Shown: in pieces, positions 37,320-44,826 of the stretch
Position numbering within the stretch: position 1 is the first letter of the stretch
How the letters are laid out: each line of letters opens with the position of its first letter
From: Curtobacterium sp. TC1
GTDB taxonomy: Bacteria > Actinomycetota > Actinomycetes > Actinomycetales > Microbacteriaceae
Reading direction: 5' to 3'
DNA: 64,000 nt
Assembly (NCBI RefSeq): GCF_019844075.1
Contig: NZ_CP081964.1
Location: 3,534,001 to 3,598,000 of the forward strand
The notes under the pieces: generated by a model
Seen by the model: only the letters and a program-made list of their open reading frames with translations
What the model was told of the DNA's origin: nothing
The model's database searches: none
Made by a program: the position numbers and the translations under genes

Positions 37320-38270
37320 ATGACGACCGCACCGGCCCAGCCAGGGGCCACCGTCACCCCCGAGAAGCCGAAGGCCGTCGTGCGCGTCGGTGACCGGGTG
37401 TTCTCCGCCGCCTCGGTCATCGCCGGCGGCCTCATCCTGTTCGTGCTCGTGCTCGTCGCCGCGTTCCTCGTCTGGCAGAGCATCCCGGCGTTCTCCGCCA
37501 AGGTCGGCGAACTGCCGAACAACGCCACGAACTTCTGGGACTACGTCGGCCCACTGGTGTTCGGCACCGTCTGGTCCGCGCTCATCGCGCTCGTGATCTC
37601 GGTCCCGCTCGCCCTCGGGATCGCACTCTTCATCTCCCACTACGCACCGCGGCGGCTCGCCCCGGTGCTCGGCTACGTCATCGACCTGCTCGCCGCCGTG
37701 CCGTCGGTCGTCTACGGCCTCTGGGGCATCGTCGTGCTGGCGCCGTTCGTGAAGCCGTTCTACGCCTTCCTGAACGAGTACCTCGGGTGGTTCCCGCTCT
37801 TCTCCGGTCAGGTGTCCGGCACCGGCCGCACCATCCTGACCGCGTCGATCGTCCTCGCCGTGATGGCGATCCCGATCATGACGGCCGTCATGCGCGAGAT
37901 CTTCCTGCAGGCCCCCACGCTCAACGAGGAAGCCGCCCTGGCCCTCGGTGCGACGCGCTGGGAGATGATCCGCCTGTCCGTGCTGCCGTTCGCCAAGTCC
38001 GGCATCGTGTCCGCGATCATGCTCGGGCTCGGTCGGGCCCTGGGCGAGACGATGGCGATCGCCCTGGTGCTGTCGGTCTCGACGAACGTCACCTTCCAGA
38101 TGCTGACCTCGCAGAACCCCTCGACGATCGCCGCGAACATCGCGCTGCAGTTCGCCGAGGCATCGGGGACCGCCCTGAACGCCCTGATCGCGTCGGGTCT
38201 GATCCTGTTCGTCATCACCCTGGTCATCAACATGCTCGCGCGGTACATCGTCCGCACGCGGGTCAGCTGA
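37320..38270 (+). CDS. pstC: Phosphate ABC transporter permease PstC
   Basis: A 316-aa permease with six predicted membrane helices, beginning with FSAASVIAGGLILFVLVLVA. The EAA-loop region EEAALALGATRWEMIRLSVLP contacts PstB. ATG 37320 has AGGAG upstream. It forms the channel with PstA. Confidence 0.95.
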   Translation: MTTAPAQPGATVTPEKPKAVVRVGDRVFSAASVIAGGLILFVLVLVAAFLVWQSIPAFSAKVGELPNNATNFWDYVGPLVFGTVWSALIALVISVPLALGIALFISHYAPRRLAPVLGYVIDLLAAVPSVVYGLWGIVVLAPFVKPFYAFLNEYLGWFPLFSGQVSGTGRTILTASIVLAVMAIPIMTAVMREIFLQAPTLNEEAALALGATRWEMIRLSVLPFAKSGIVSAIMLGLGRALGETMAIALVLSVSTNVTFQMLTSQNPSTIAANIALQFAEASGTALNALIASGLILFVITLVINMLARYIVRTRVS

Positions 38271-38283
38271 GAGGTCGCACCCG

Positions 38284-39369
38284 ATGTCCCTCGCGCTCCG
38301 TCAGACCGGCACCGCCGGCAACGTCTACGCCAACGGCAAGCTGCACCGCTCGGTGCCGTGGCTGCTGCTGGTCGGCAGCTGGGTCGCCCTGGTGGCCGTG
38401 TTCGCCCTGCTCAACGCCGGCGGTGCGGTCAAGGACTTCAACGTCGTCGCCGCACTGTTCCTCGGCACCGTCCTGTTCGACGTCCTCATCGTGGTCGTCT
38501 CGCGCATCGTCGAGGGCGGCCGTCAAGCCGTCAACCGGCTGATCACCTCGCTGGTCATCACGGCCTTCGTCATCGCGGTCCTGCCGCTGGTGTCCCTGCT
38601 CTGGACCGTCGTCGCCGACGGCCTGGCCCGCTTCGACGCGAACTTCTTCTCGTACTCGATGCGCGGCGTGATCTCCGAGGGCGGCGGCGCGATCCACGCA
38701 CTGATCGGCACGCTCGAGATCACCCTGTTCGCGGCGCTCATCTCGGTGCCGATCGGTCTGCTCACCTCGATCTACCTGGTCGAGTACGGCCGCGGCGCGC
38801 TGGCGAAGGGCATCACGTTCTTCGTCGACGTCATGACGGGCATCCCGTCGATCGTCGCCGGTCTGTTCGCCTACTCGCTGTTCGCACTGTTCCTCGGCCC
38901 GGGCGCCCGCTTCGGCCTCGTCGGCTCCGTCGCCCTGTCGGTGCTGATGATCCCGATCGTCGTGCGCTCCACCGAGGAGGTGCTGAAGATCGTGCCGATG
39001 GAGCTCCGCGAAGCGTCCTACGCCCTCGGCGTCCCGAAGTACCTCACGATCCTCAAGGTGGTCCTGCCGACGTCGCTCGCCGGCATCACCACCGGCGTCA
39101 TGCTCTCGATCGCCCGCGTCATCGGCGAGACGGCCCCGCTGCTCGTCACCGCCGGCTTCACCGCGAGCATGAACTACGACCTGTTCAAGGACCCGATGAT
39201 GACCCTGCCGGTGTACGCGTACACGCAGTACTCGCAGCAGGGCGCCAACCCGCAACCGTTCGTCGACCGTGCCTGGACCGCCGCACTGGTGCTCATCCTC
39301 ATCGTGATGGCGCTCAACCTGCTCGCCCGGTTCGTCACCCGACTCTTCGCCCCCAAGCTCTCGCGCTAG
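38284..39369 (+). CDS. pstA: Phosphate ABC transporter permease PstA
   Basis: A 361-aa permease, longer than the usual ~290 aa because of an extra N-terminal portion with two or three additional membrane helices ([20 protein letters not shown] and [20 protein letters not shown]) before the conserved six-helix core. The EAA-type loop is [21 protein letters not shown]. It starts 13 bp after pstC. Confidence 0.94.
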   Translation: MSLALRQTGTAGNVYANGKLHRSVPWLLLVGSWVALVAVFALLNAGGAVKDFNVVAALFLGTVLFDVLIVVVSRIVEGGRQAVNRLITSLVITAFVIAVLPLVSLLWTVVADGLARFDANFFSYSMRGVISEGGGAIHALIGTLEITLFAALISVPIGLLTSIYLVEYGRGALAKGITFFVDVMTGIPSIVAGLFAYSLFALFLGPGARFGLVGSVALSVLMIPIVVRSTEEVLKIVPMELREASYALGVPKYLTILKVVLPTSLAGITTGVMLSIARVIGETAPLLVTAGFTASMNYDLFKDPMMTLPVYAYTQYSQQGANPQPFVDRAWTAALVLILIVMALNLLARFVTRLFAPKLSR

Positions 39370-39403
39370 CGAACCCACTTCCCCACCCACCAGAAGGATC
39401 AAC

Positions 39404-40183
39404 GTGTCCAAGCGCATCGAGGTCGACGGCCTCAACGTCTACTACTCGAAGTTCAAGGCGGTCGAGGGTGTCGACATCACCATCGAGCCCCGCACCGTCA
39501 CCGCCTTCATCGGCCCGTCCGGCTGCGGCAAGTCCACCTTCCTCCGCACCCTGAACCGCATGCACGAGGTCATCCCCGGCGCCTGGGTCGAGGGCTCGGT
39601 CAAGATCGACGGCGACGACCTGTACGGCCCCGGGGTCGACCCGGTGCTCGTCCGTCGCCAGGTCGGCATGGTCTTCCAGCGTCCGAACCCGTTCCCCACC
39701 ATGTCGATCAAGGACAACGTGCTGGCCGGCGTGAAGCTCAACAACAAGCGCGTCTCGAAGTCCGAGGCCGACGACATCGTCGAGCGCTCGCTGCAGGGCG
39801 CGAACCTGTGGAACGAGGTCAAGGACCGCCTCGACAAGCCCGGCATGGGCCTGTCCGGCGGTCAGCAGCAGCGTCTCTGCATCGCCCGCGCCATCGCGGT
39901 GCAACCCGACGTGCTGCTGATGGACGAGCCCTGCTCGGCGCTCGACCCGATCTCCACCCTGGCCATCGAGGACCTGATCGAGGAGCTCAAGAAGGAGTTC
40001 ACGATCGTCATCGTGACCCACAACATGCAGCAGGCGTCGCGCGTCAGCGACAAGACCGCGTTCTTCAACATCGCCGGGACCGGTGCGCCGGGCAAGCTCA
40101 TCGAGTTCGACGACACCGCGACGATGTTCTCGAATCCGTCCGTCCAGGCCACCGAGGACTACGTCTCGGGTCGCTTCGGTTGA
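39404..40183 (+). CDS. pstB: Phosphate ABC transporter ATP-binding protein
   Basis: A 259-aa ABC ATPase: Walker [11 protein letters not shown]-loop [11 protein letters not shown], signature LSGGQQQRL, Walker [12 protein letters not shown] and switch His in IVTHNMQQ. The FQRPNPFP and EPCSALDP segments are specific for PstB. GTG 39404 has AAGGA upstream. Confidence 0.97.
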   Translation: MSKRIEVDGLNVYYSKFKAVEGVDITIEPRTVTAFIGPSGCGKSTFLRTLNRMHEVIPGAWVEGSVKIDGDDLYGPGVDPVLVRRQVGMVFQRPNPFPTMSIKDNVLAGVKLNNKRVSKSEADDIVERSLQGANLWNEVKDRLDKPGMGLSGGQQQRLCIARAIAVQPDVLLMDEPCSALDPISTLAIEDLIEELKKEFTIVIVTHNMQQASRVSDKTAFFNIAGTGAPGKLIEFDDTATMFSNPSVQATEDYVSGRFG

Positions 40184-40218
40184 TCGACGTCCGTCCGTCG
40201 TGCTGACGGACGACCGGG

Positions 40219-40257
40219 AGGCCCGGTGCACGTCCGCCACGGACGCGCACCGGGCCT
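40219..40257 (+). terminator. Terminator of pstSCAB
   Basis: An 11-bp GC-rich inverted repeat (40219-40229 with 40247-40257), followed by TTCG, 35 bp after pstB. Confidence 0.7.
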
Positions 40258-40298
40258 TCGTGGTTGCGCTGGGTGCGAGGTGGCGTGGCGTGGCGACG

Positions 40299-40344
40299 CA
40301 GAACGACACCCTCGATGTCGTGCGACGTCAAGGGTGTCGTTCTG
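40299..40344. repeat. Long near-perfect palindrome (REP-like) between pstB and rskA
   Basis: Arms of 14 bp (40299-40312 with 40331-40344, core AACGACACC) enclose a second nearly palindromic core, so almost all 46 bp can fold into one hairpin. It ends 19 bp before the rskA stop and could terminate rskA transcripts, but it is much longer than needed and resembles two other intergenic palindromes at ~49.48 and ~56.29 kb. Confidence 0.65.
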
Positions 40345-40363
40345 GGTCGATCTTCTGGGAGGG

Positions 40364-41245
40364 TCAGGCCGACGTGGTCGGGACCGCCATGATCGGCGTC
40401 GTGGTCGGCTGCTCGGAACCACCGGCCGGCTCGACCGTCATGCCGATCGTCGCACCGTCGGACATCGAGCCCTTGAGCACGGCCGAGTGCACGCCGTCGG
40501 CGACACCGTCGACCAGGCCAGCTGACTTGATCGTGCCGCCCTGCTCCTCGGAGCCGATGTACCAGAGCTCGTACGTCTTGCCCTTCGGCGCCTGCTCGAC
40601 ACCGTCGAGGATCACCGCGGACTTGCCGAGGTCGTTCGACCACACGACCGTGGCCGTGCCGCCGCCCTCGACCTTGGTGGTGCTGCGCTGGAAGTCCGAC
40701 GCGGCGTAGATGCGGTCGAGGCCGCTCGAGGCCTGCGTGGTGCCGGTCCCCGGTCCGTCGGACGGACCGTTCGCGACACCGACACCCAGGCCGACGCCGA
40801 GGAACACCACGGCGACCGCAGCGGCACTGGTGAGCATGGCTGCCGGACGCTGGAACCAGCGGCGGCGGGCCTCGGAGGACGCCCGGCCACCGGTGGTGGA
40901 ACCGTCGGCGATCGAGGCGACGTGCCTGGCGGGCTCGGGACGGGCCTCCTGGGCGGAGGTGGTCTCGGTGACCGGGGTCTGGTCGACCGCCGTGTCGGCC
41001 AGTGGTGCGGCCTGCGGAGTCGTCGCGATCTGTGCCAGCAGCGACGCCTTCAGCGACGTCGGCGGCTCGATCGGCGCAGCGGCGAAGGCGAGCTGCAGCG
41101 CGGTCTCGCGCAGCGAGTCGGCTTCGGCCTGGAGTTCGGGCGACGTCGAGAGGACGTCCTCCAGGAGCATGCGCTCATCGTCGGACAGCGCGTCGAGTGC
41201 GTAGGAACCCGTCAGCAGGGCGGGGTCGTCGTGTCGTTCGGTCAT
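40364..41245 (-). CDS. rskA: Anti-sigma-K factor RskA-like
   Basis: A 293-aa membrane anti-sigma factor. The cytoplasmic part begins LLTGSYALDALSDDERMLLEDVL, the typical sigma-binding ASD without the HxxxCxxC zinc motif. One transmembrane helix (MLTSAAAVAVVFLGVGLGVGV, ~135-155) and an extracellular RskA domain (KTYELWYIG) follow. It overlaps sigK by 4 bp. Release of SigK would need regulated proteolysis of this protein. Confidence 0.92.
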   Translation of the reverse strand: MTERHDDPALLTGSYALDALSDDERMLLEDVLSTSPELQAEADSLRETALQLAFAAAPIEPPTSLKASLLAQIATTPQAAPLADTAVDQTPVTETTSAQEARPEPARHVASIADGSTTGGRASSEARRRWFQRPAAMLTSAAAVAVVFLGVGLGVGVANGPSDGPGTGTTQASSGLDRIYAASDFQRSTTKVEGGGTATVVWSNDLGKSAVILDGVEQAPKGKTYELWYIGSEEQGGTIKSAGLVDGVADGVHSAVLKGSMSDGATIGMTVEPAGGSEQPTTTPIMAVPTTSA

Positions 41246-41841
41246 GAGGTCACCCCCATCTCGTCTCGGAGTCGGATCATCCCGTCACGGAGACGGGTCT
41301 TGACGGTGCCGATGGGGACACCGAGGTGTTCGGCCATCTCGCTGTGCGAGAAGCCTCCGTAGTACGCGAGCTGCACGGCCTGCCGCTGGAACTCGGTCAG
41401 CTTGGCCAGGGCCCGCCCGACACGCTCGTGTTCGATGCGGATCTCGACCGACTCGGAGACCTGGTCGAAACCGGCCTCGAGGTCGCGGATGCCGATCTTC
41501 GTGTCCCGGTCGTGCGACGCCTGCGAGGCACGGACCCGGTCCACCGCTCGGCGGTGTGCCATGGTCAGGACCCAGCTGGAGGCGGTTCCGCGCTTCCGGT
41601 CGAACCGGGTGGCCTGCTGCCAGACTTCGAGGAAGACCTCTTGGGTGACCTCTTCGGACTGGGCGCGGTCCCGGAGGAGGCGCGTCACGAGCCCGAGGAC
41701 CCGGCCGGAGAGGACGTCGTAGAGGTCCGCGAAGGCGGCTTGGTCACCGGAGGCAACCCGAGCCAGGAGGTCGTCCGGCGATGCCTGGGCTGGCTCTGAC
41801 GAGCTCCAGCGTTCGGTGTCGCTATCCACGAGGGCAAGCAT
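41242..41841 (-). CDS. sigK: ECF sigma factor SigK
   Basis: A 199-aa ECF sigma factor with region 2 (FADLYDVLSGRVLGLVTRLL, TQEVFLEVWQQA, SSWVLTMAHRRAVDRVR) and region 4 (LTEFQRQAVQLAYYGGFSHS and the GVPIGTVKTRLRDGMIRLR helix-turn-helix). Sequence and pairing with RskA identify it as SigK-like. The N-terminal ~20 residues are not conserved-looking, so the start may lie a little downstream of ATG 41841. Confidence 0.92.
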   Translation of the reverse strand: MLALVDSDTERWSSSEPAQASPDDLLARVASGDQAAFADLYDVLSGRVLGLVTRLLRDRAQSEEVTQEVFLEVWQQATRFDRKRGTASSWVLTMAHRRAVDRVRASQASHDRDTKIGIRDLEAGFDQVSESVEIRIEHERVGRALAKLTEFQRQAVQLAYYGGFSHSEMAEHLGVPIGTVKTRLRDGMIRLRDEMGVTS

Positions 41842-41980
41842 TGCAGGTTTCCCTCCTCTCGGGTGCGTCGGCGGCCGGTTGTGGCCGTTCTGTCAGGGCG
41901 TGCTGCGTGTGCGTGGTGCTGGTGGTGCTGTGCTGCGGCCCACCCGGGTAGGGCGAAGCCGCCGCGTCGTGCGGTCGAGA

Positions 41981-42076
41981 CGAGAGGCCAGCGTGACCCA
42001 CAGGGAATTGACCGGCGGATACCGGTCCGGGTCACGCTGGGCCTCTCGCGTTCGTGACGGTCATCAAGTCCGTCAC
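41981..42076. other. Two hairpins in the sigK upstream region
   Basis: First, 41981-41999 pairs with 42029-42048 (about 19 bp with one bulge) and encloses a smaller ACCGG/CCGGT pairing. Second, GTGACGG (42054-42060) pairs with CCGTCAC (42070-42076). They lie ~140 bp upstream of sigK in the 591-bp gap 41842-42432. They may be terminators for transcripts entering from either side or part of an untranslated leader. Confidence 0.45.
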
Positions 42077-42224
42077 GCTGATGATTCGGCGCGGTGCCCG
42101 TGGTGGATTGGATCGGTTGCCGAGAAGTTGTGGAGAGGCCGCGTCCGGGGCGTCTGCCGGGCACGCCCGGGTCGGGATCTGTCCACCGAGAGTGAACAGG
42201 GCAGCGGACACAGCCCACGCGTCG

Positions 42225-42320
42225 TAGAGTTGGTGTCGCCGGGCCGCAGCAAGCCCCGGGCTCCAAAATTCGCCGCTTCGAGCGGCCTCGCGCCGAGAGG
42301 CGCTTCTGCGGCCCGGTTTT
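42225..42320 (+). ncRNA. Candidate structured small RNA with own promoter and terminator-like end
   Basis: TAGAGT (42225-42230) is a -10. About 8 nt later begins an 11-bp closing stem (42239-42249 with 42306-42316). Inside are three small hairpins: AGCCC/GGGCT (42252-42262), GCCGCT/AGCGGC with a TCG loop (42272-42286) and GCGCC/GGCGC with a GAGA tetraloop (42290-42303). TTTT directly follows the closing stem. This is a cloverleaf-like four-way junction of ~80 nt. It has no tRNA T-loop or anticodon arm and matches no RNA family I know. Confidence 0.4.
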
Positions 42321-42370
42321 CCTCTGCCCGGTTCGTCTCGGCCCGGTGTTTCTCTGCCCGGTTCGTCTCT
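42311..42370 (+). repeat. Four 15-bp tandem repeats
   Basis: The unit GCCCGGTTCGTCTCT is present four times head to tail (starts 42311, 42326, 42341, 42356) with small variations. The first unit begins inside the 3' arm of the candidate RNA's closing stem. Each unit therefore repeats GCCCGG, the part able to pair with that stem's 5' arm. Confidence 0.75.
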
Positions 42371-42432
42371 GCCTCGTCGCGGCTGTCGCCGTCCGACCGG
42401 GAGGCCCGGTGCCGGTCCGGCGGGTCTGCTCG

Positions 42433-43062
42433 CTAGTCCAGGCTGTCGCGACGCCAGAGCGCCGCCGCCTCGGTCAGGTCGGCCGCCAGCTCCGTCAGAC
42501 GGAGCGCACGCGTCGTCAACTCGCTCGCGCGGGCCTCGGCCGTCAGGTCGGAGTCGTCCGCCACCGCCGTCGCGCCCGCCGCCGTCAGCCGGCAGAACGC
42601 CGCACCCCGGTCCAGCGCCACCGCGAAGTCGCCGGTGTACAGCCCGTGCAGGATGCGATCCGCCAGAGTGAGGATCTCGGCAGGACCCGTCGGCTGCTCA
42701 GCGCCCGCGACGGCCTGGTCGATCGTGCCGATGCGCTCCGTACCGCGCGCGAACAGGAAGGCGATCTCCTCCGGGTTCTGCCGGATCACGGTCCGGACGA
42801 GGTACACCCTCCAGAGGGCTCCCGGCAGCGTGTGTGCGCCGACACGTGCCCAGAGTTCGGCGATCGCGTCGATGCCGTGCACGTCCGTGTAGGTCACGAG
42901 CCGCTCGACCACCGCGGGGTCCGGGTCCTGCCGCACCCGGTGCAGCAGCGCGTTCGCGGTCTCGTGCGCGACACGGTTCACGACGGCCGGGTCCTCGCCG
43001 CCCTGGATCGCAGCGAACTCGGCATCGGTGAAGTGGACAGGACGGTGGTGATCGCGAGGCAC
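42433..43062 (-). CDS. Conserved actinobacterial protein of unknown function
   Basis: A 209-aa soluble, mostly helical protein (begins VPRDHHRPVHFTDAEF), rich in Ala and Asp with no known motif: RVAHETANALLHRVRQD, DAIAELWARVGAHTLPGALW, EEIAFLFARG. GTG 43062 is fixed by TACACT exactly 6 nt upstream, the same leaderless arrangement as senX3. Frames further upstream lack support. It is followed by the 591-bp structured gap before sigK. Confidence 0.78.
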   Translation of the reverse strand: MPRDHHRPVHFTDAEFAAIQGGEDPAVVNRVAHETANALLHRVRQDPDPAVVERLVTYTDVHGIDAIAELWARVGAHTLPGALWRVYLVRTVIRQNPEEIAFLFARGTERIGTIDQAVAGAEQPTGPAEILTLADRILHGLYTGDFAVALDRGAAFCRLTAAGATAVADDSDLTAEARASELTTRALRLTELAADLTEAAALWRRDSLD

Positions 43063-43188
43063 CGCGTCAGTGTAGGCACGGCCGGTGACACGCCCGCCCC
43101 CCGTTCGCCCAGAACGCAACGGCAGCGCCGCGGGTACGGTGTCTCGTCGGGAGGCGCTCCTCCCGACCGTGAAGGAGAGGACTCCCCC

Positions 43189-43350
43189 ATGAACCCCCTG
43201 CTCATCATCCTGGCCGTCATCGCGGTCATCCTGCTGTTCGTCGGTGGCTTCACCGCGAGCCTCAAGTTCCTGCTGTGGGTCGGCATCGTGCTGCTCATCG
43301 TGGCCGTCGTCCTGTGGCTGCTGCGCACGCTCACCGGGCGGCGCGGCTGA
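43189..43350 (+). CDS. Small two-span membrane protein (53 aa)
   Basis: ATG 43189 with GAAGGAGAGG upstream gives a peptide consisting of two hydrophobic helices (LLIILAVIAVILLFVGGF and FLLWVGIVLLIVAVVLWLL) and a basic RTLTGRRG end. Such small proteins are frequent in actinobacteria. Function unknown; stress or envelope roles are only possibilities. Confidence 0.72.
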   Translation: MNPLLIILAVIAVILLFVGGFTASLKFLLWVGIVLLIVAVVLWLLRTLTGRRG

Positions 43351-43373
43351 CCCTCGACACCAGGTTCTTCCCA

Positions 43374-43410
43374 GAGGCCCTCACCCGCTAGCCTTGCGGG
43401 TGAGGGCCTC
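43374..43410. repeat. Inverted repeat overlapping the 5' end of tRNA-Lys
   Basis: A perfect 15-bp inverted repeat (43374-43388 with 43396-43410, 7-nt loop). The right arm ends with GGGCCTC, nucleotides 1-7 of the tRNA, and the loop contains TAGCCT, the likely -10 of the tRNA promoter. It could be the terminator of the small gene before it. Confidence 0.75.
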
Positions 43411-43476
43411 TAGCTCAGTTGGTAGAGCACCGGACTTTTAATCCGAGGGTCGTGGGTTCGAGCCCCACGGGGCCCA
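43404..43476 (+). tRNA. tRNA-Lys (anticodon TTT)
   Basis: A 73-nt cloverleaf: acceptor GGGCCTC pairs with GGGGCCC (C-G, U-G wobble included), D-arm TAGCTCAGTTGGTAGAGCA, anticodon loop CTTTTAA (anticodon TTT), and T-arm GTGGGTTCGAGCCCCAC. Discriminator base A at 43476; the CCA end is not encoded. TAGCCT upstream is the probable -10. Confidence 0.96.
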
Positions 43477-43517
43477 CCTCCGCTGCTGTTCCAGCCCCGT
43501 TGTCTAAGATGTGGCGG

Positions 43518-44267
43518 GTGGCACGACGACTCCTCCCCGGCATCGCGCTCGGAGCAATGGCTCTCGGCGTGAGCGGGCTGCTCGTCATCCTGCCGACCGT
43601 GTCGAGTGCCTGCCAGCCCGTCACGACGTCGTCGAGCGTGTCCTCCGCACAGGTCGCCGACGCGATCGCCCCCGGCTCGCACGTGCTCATCGTCGGTGAC
43701 TCGTACACCTCCGGCCGCGGCTCGACCAACGGTGTCGACGGGTGGGCACAGGACCTCGTGGCCGACCGGCACTGGGACGCCACCATCGACGGCTACCCGG
43801 GTACGGGCTACGTCGACACCGGTCGCACCGGGTCCTCGCACTACACGTTCGGCCCTCGCTTGGAACGGCATGCCGAGGACGTCGATCCGCAGCTCGTCAT
43901 CGTGCAGGGCAGTCAGAACGACTGGCTCGTCGACTCGTCGACGCTGCAGGACCGGGTCGAGAAGACCCTCCGCGACGCGGAGCAGACCTGGCCGGACGCC
44001 GTCGTCGTCGCGCTCGGGCCGTCTGCGCCGCTGCCGTGGGCGAAGTCGACCGTCGGGGTTGCCGCCTCGGTCTCCGCGGGGGCGGCGGCAGCAGGCGTGC
44101 CGTACATCGACGCGCTCGCCGGGCAGTGGTTCACCGCGGCGAACAGCCCGGGCTACGCGGCGATCGACGGCGGACACCTGAACGACGCCGGCTACCAGTA
44201 CCTGGCGGACCGGGTGTCGGAGTCCCTCGACGCGCTCGCGGCACCCGGCGACGAGCGCTGCGCCTGA
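43518..44267 (+). CDS. SGNH/GDSL-family secreted hydrolase
   Basis: A 249-aa esterase/lipase-like protein with an N-terminal hydrophobic signal or anchor (LLPGIALGAMALGVSGLLVIL). SGNH blocks are visible: VLIVGDSYTSG (nucleophile Ser), GTGYV, VIVQGSQNDW (oxyanion Asn region) and GGHLNDAGY (catalytic Asp/His). TAAGAT lies 7 nt before GTG 43518, suggesting a leaderless start; ATG 43509 is the alternative. Substrate unknown; cell-wall or polysaccharide acyl groups are common for the family. Confidence 0.85.
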   Translation: MARRLLPGIALGAMALGVSGLLVILPTVSSACQPVTTSSSVSSAQVADAIAPGSHVLIVGDSYTSGRGSTNGVDGWAQDLVADRHWDATIDGYPGTGYVDTGRTGSSHYTFGPRLERHAEDVDPQLVIVQGSQNDWLVDSSTLQDRVEKTLRDAEQTWPDAVVVALGPSAPLPWAKSTVGVAASVSAGAAAAGVPYIDALAGQWFTAANSPGYAAIDGGHLNDAGYQYLADRVSESLDALAAPGDERCA

Positions 44268-44431
44268 CCACCAGACCGGGGTACAAGTCGTCCCCAGCTG
44301 GCTCATGGCGGATCCCCTGCTCACATCAGCCTGCGCACAGCCGACTGTTGGGCCGCCGCCGATAGTGTCGTTCCCGGATCCGATCACCGGGTCCTGCAGC
44401 ACCGCACCACCACGAACGAACGGGGTACACC

Positions 44432-44752
44432 GTGATCGAGCCCATCGAAGCCACGCAGACCAGCAGCACTGGGGACGCGCGCCGCATCGTCGAGCTCGCC
44501 GCAGCGACCAACACGACGATGAGCAACGAGCTCCTGCTCGACACGCTCCGCCGCAACGCGCAGGTCACGACCCGGCACATCCGCAAGGACTTCATCGAGG
44601 TCGCCACGGCCACCGCGGTCCTCGGCTACGTCTGCCGGCAGCGCAAGGACTTCATCGCCCTGCGCGGGGACGACCCGGCCTGGGCGCACGAGGTCGGCCG
44701 CTACGCCAGCGAGTCGCTCGCGGTCGAGGCACTCCGCATGCGCCGCGGCTGA
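44432..44752 (+). CDS. Hypothetical protein (106 aa)
   Basis: A small soluble protein, mainly helical (DARRIVELAAATNTTMSNELLLDTLRRNAQ, EVATATAVLGYVCRQRKDF). No domain is recognised. GTG 44432 is preceded by GGGG six nt upstream, and a strong terminator follows the stop. The spacer 44268-44431 holds GATAGT as a possible -10. Confidence 0.6.
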   Translation: MIEPIEATQTSSTGDARRIVELAAATNTTMSNELLLDTLRRNAQVTTRHIRKDFIEVATATAVLGYVCRQRKDFIALRGDDPAWAHEVGRYASESLAVEALRMRRG

Positions 44753-44777
44753 CCACCAGCTCCCCGACACGAACGCA

Positions 44778-44809
44778 GAAAGCCCCGCCGGCCGTCCGGC
44801 GGGGCTTTC
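44778..44809. terminator. Bidirectional intrinsic terminator
   Basis: A 14-bp perfect stem (44778-44791 with 44796-44809), 4-nt loop, with A-rich and T-rich ends on the two sides, between the hypothetical gene and galM. Confidence 0.9.
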
Positions 44810-44826
44810 TCAGTGCACGAAGGCGA

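Noticed and set aside
40299..40344. Terminal inverted repeats of an insertion sequence
   Set aside because: The arms are 18 bp apart with nothing between them, and no transposase lies near any of the palindromes.
42239..42316. A tRNA or 6C RNA at the structured locus
   Set aside because: There is no T-loop, anticodon arm or CCA-side pattern for a tRNA, and no C-rich hairpin loops as in 6C RNA.
41816..42436. A 206-codon plus-strand frame over the sigK upstream gap, with an ARFSS/ARFVS repeat
   Set aside because: The peptide repeat only reflects the 15-bp DNA repeat. The frame begins inside sigK antisense and has no ribosome-binding site or recognisable domain.
43404..43476. tRNA-Lys as an integration site of a mobile element
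   Set aside because: No integrase and no downstream copy of the tRNA 3' end was seen. The repeat present is inverted and at the 5' end.
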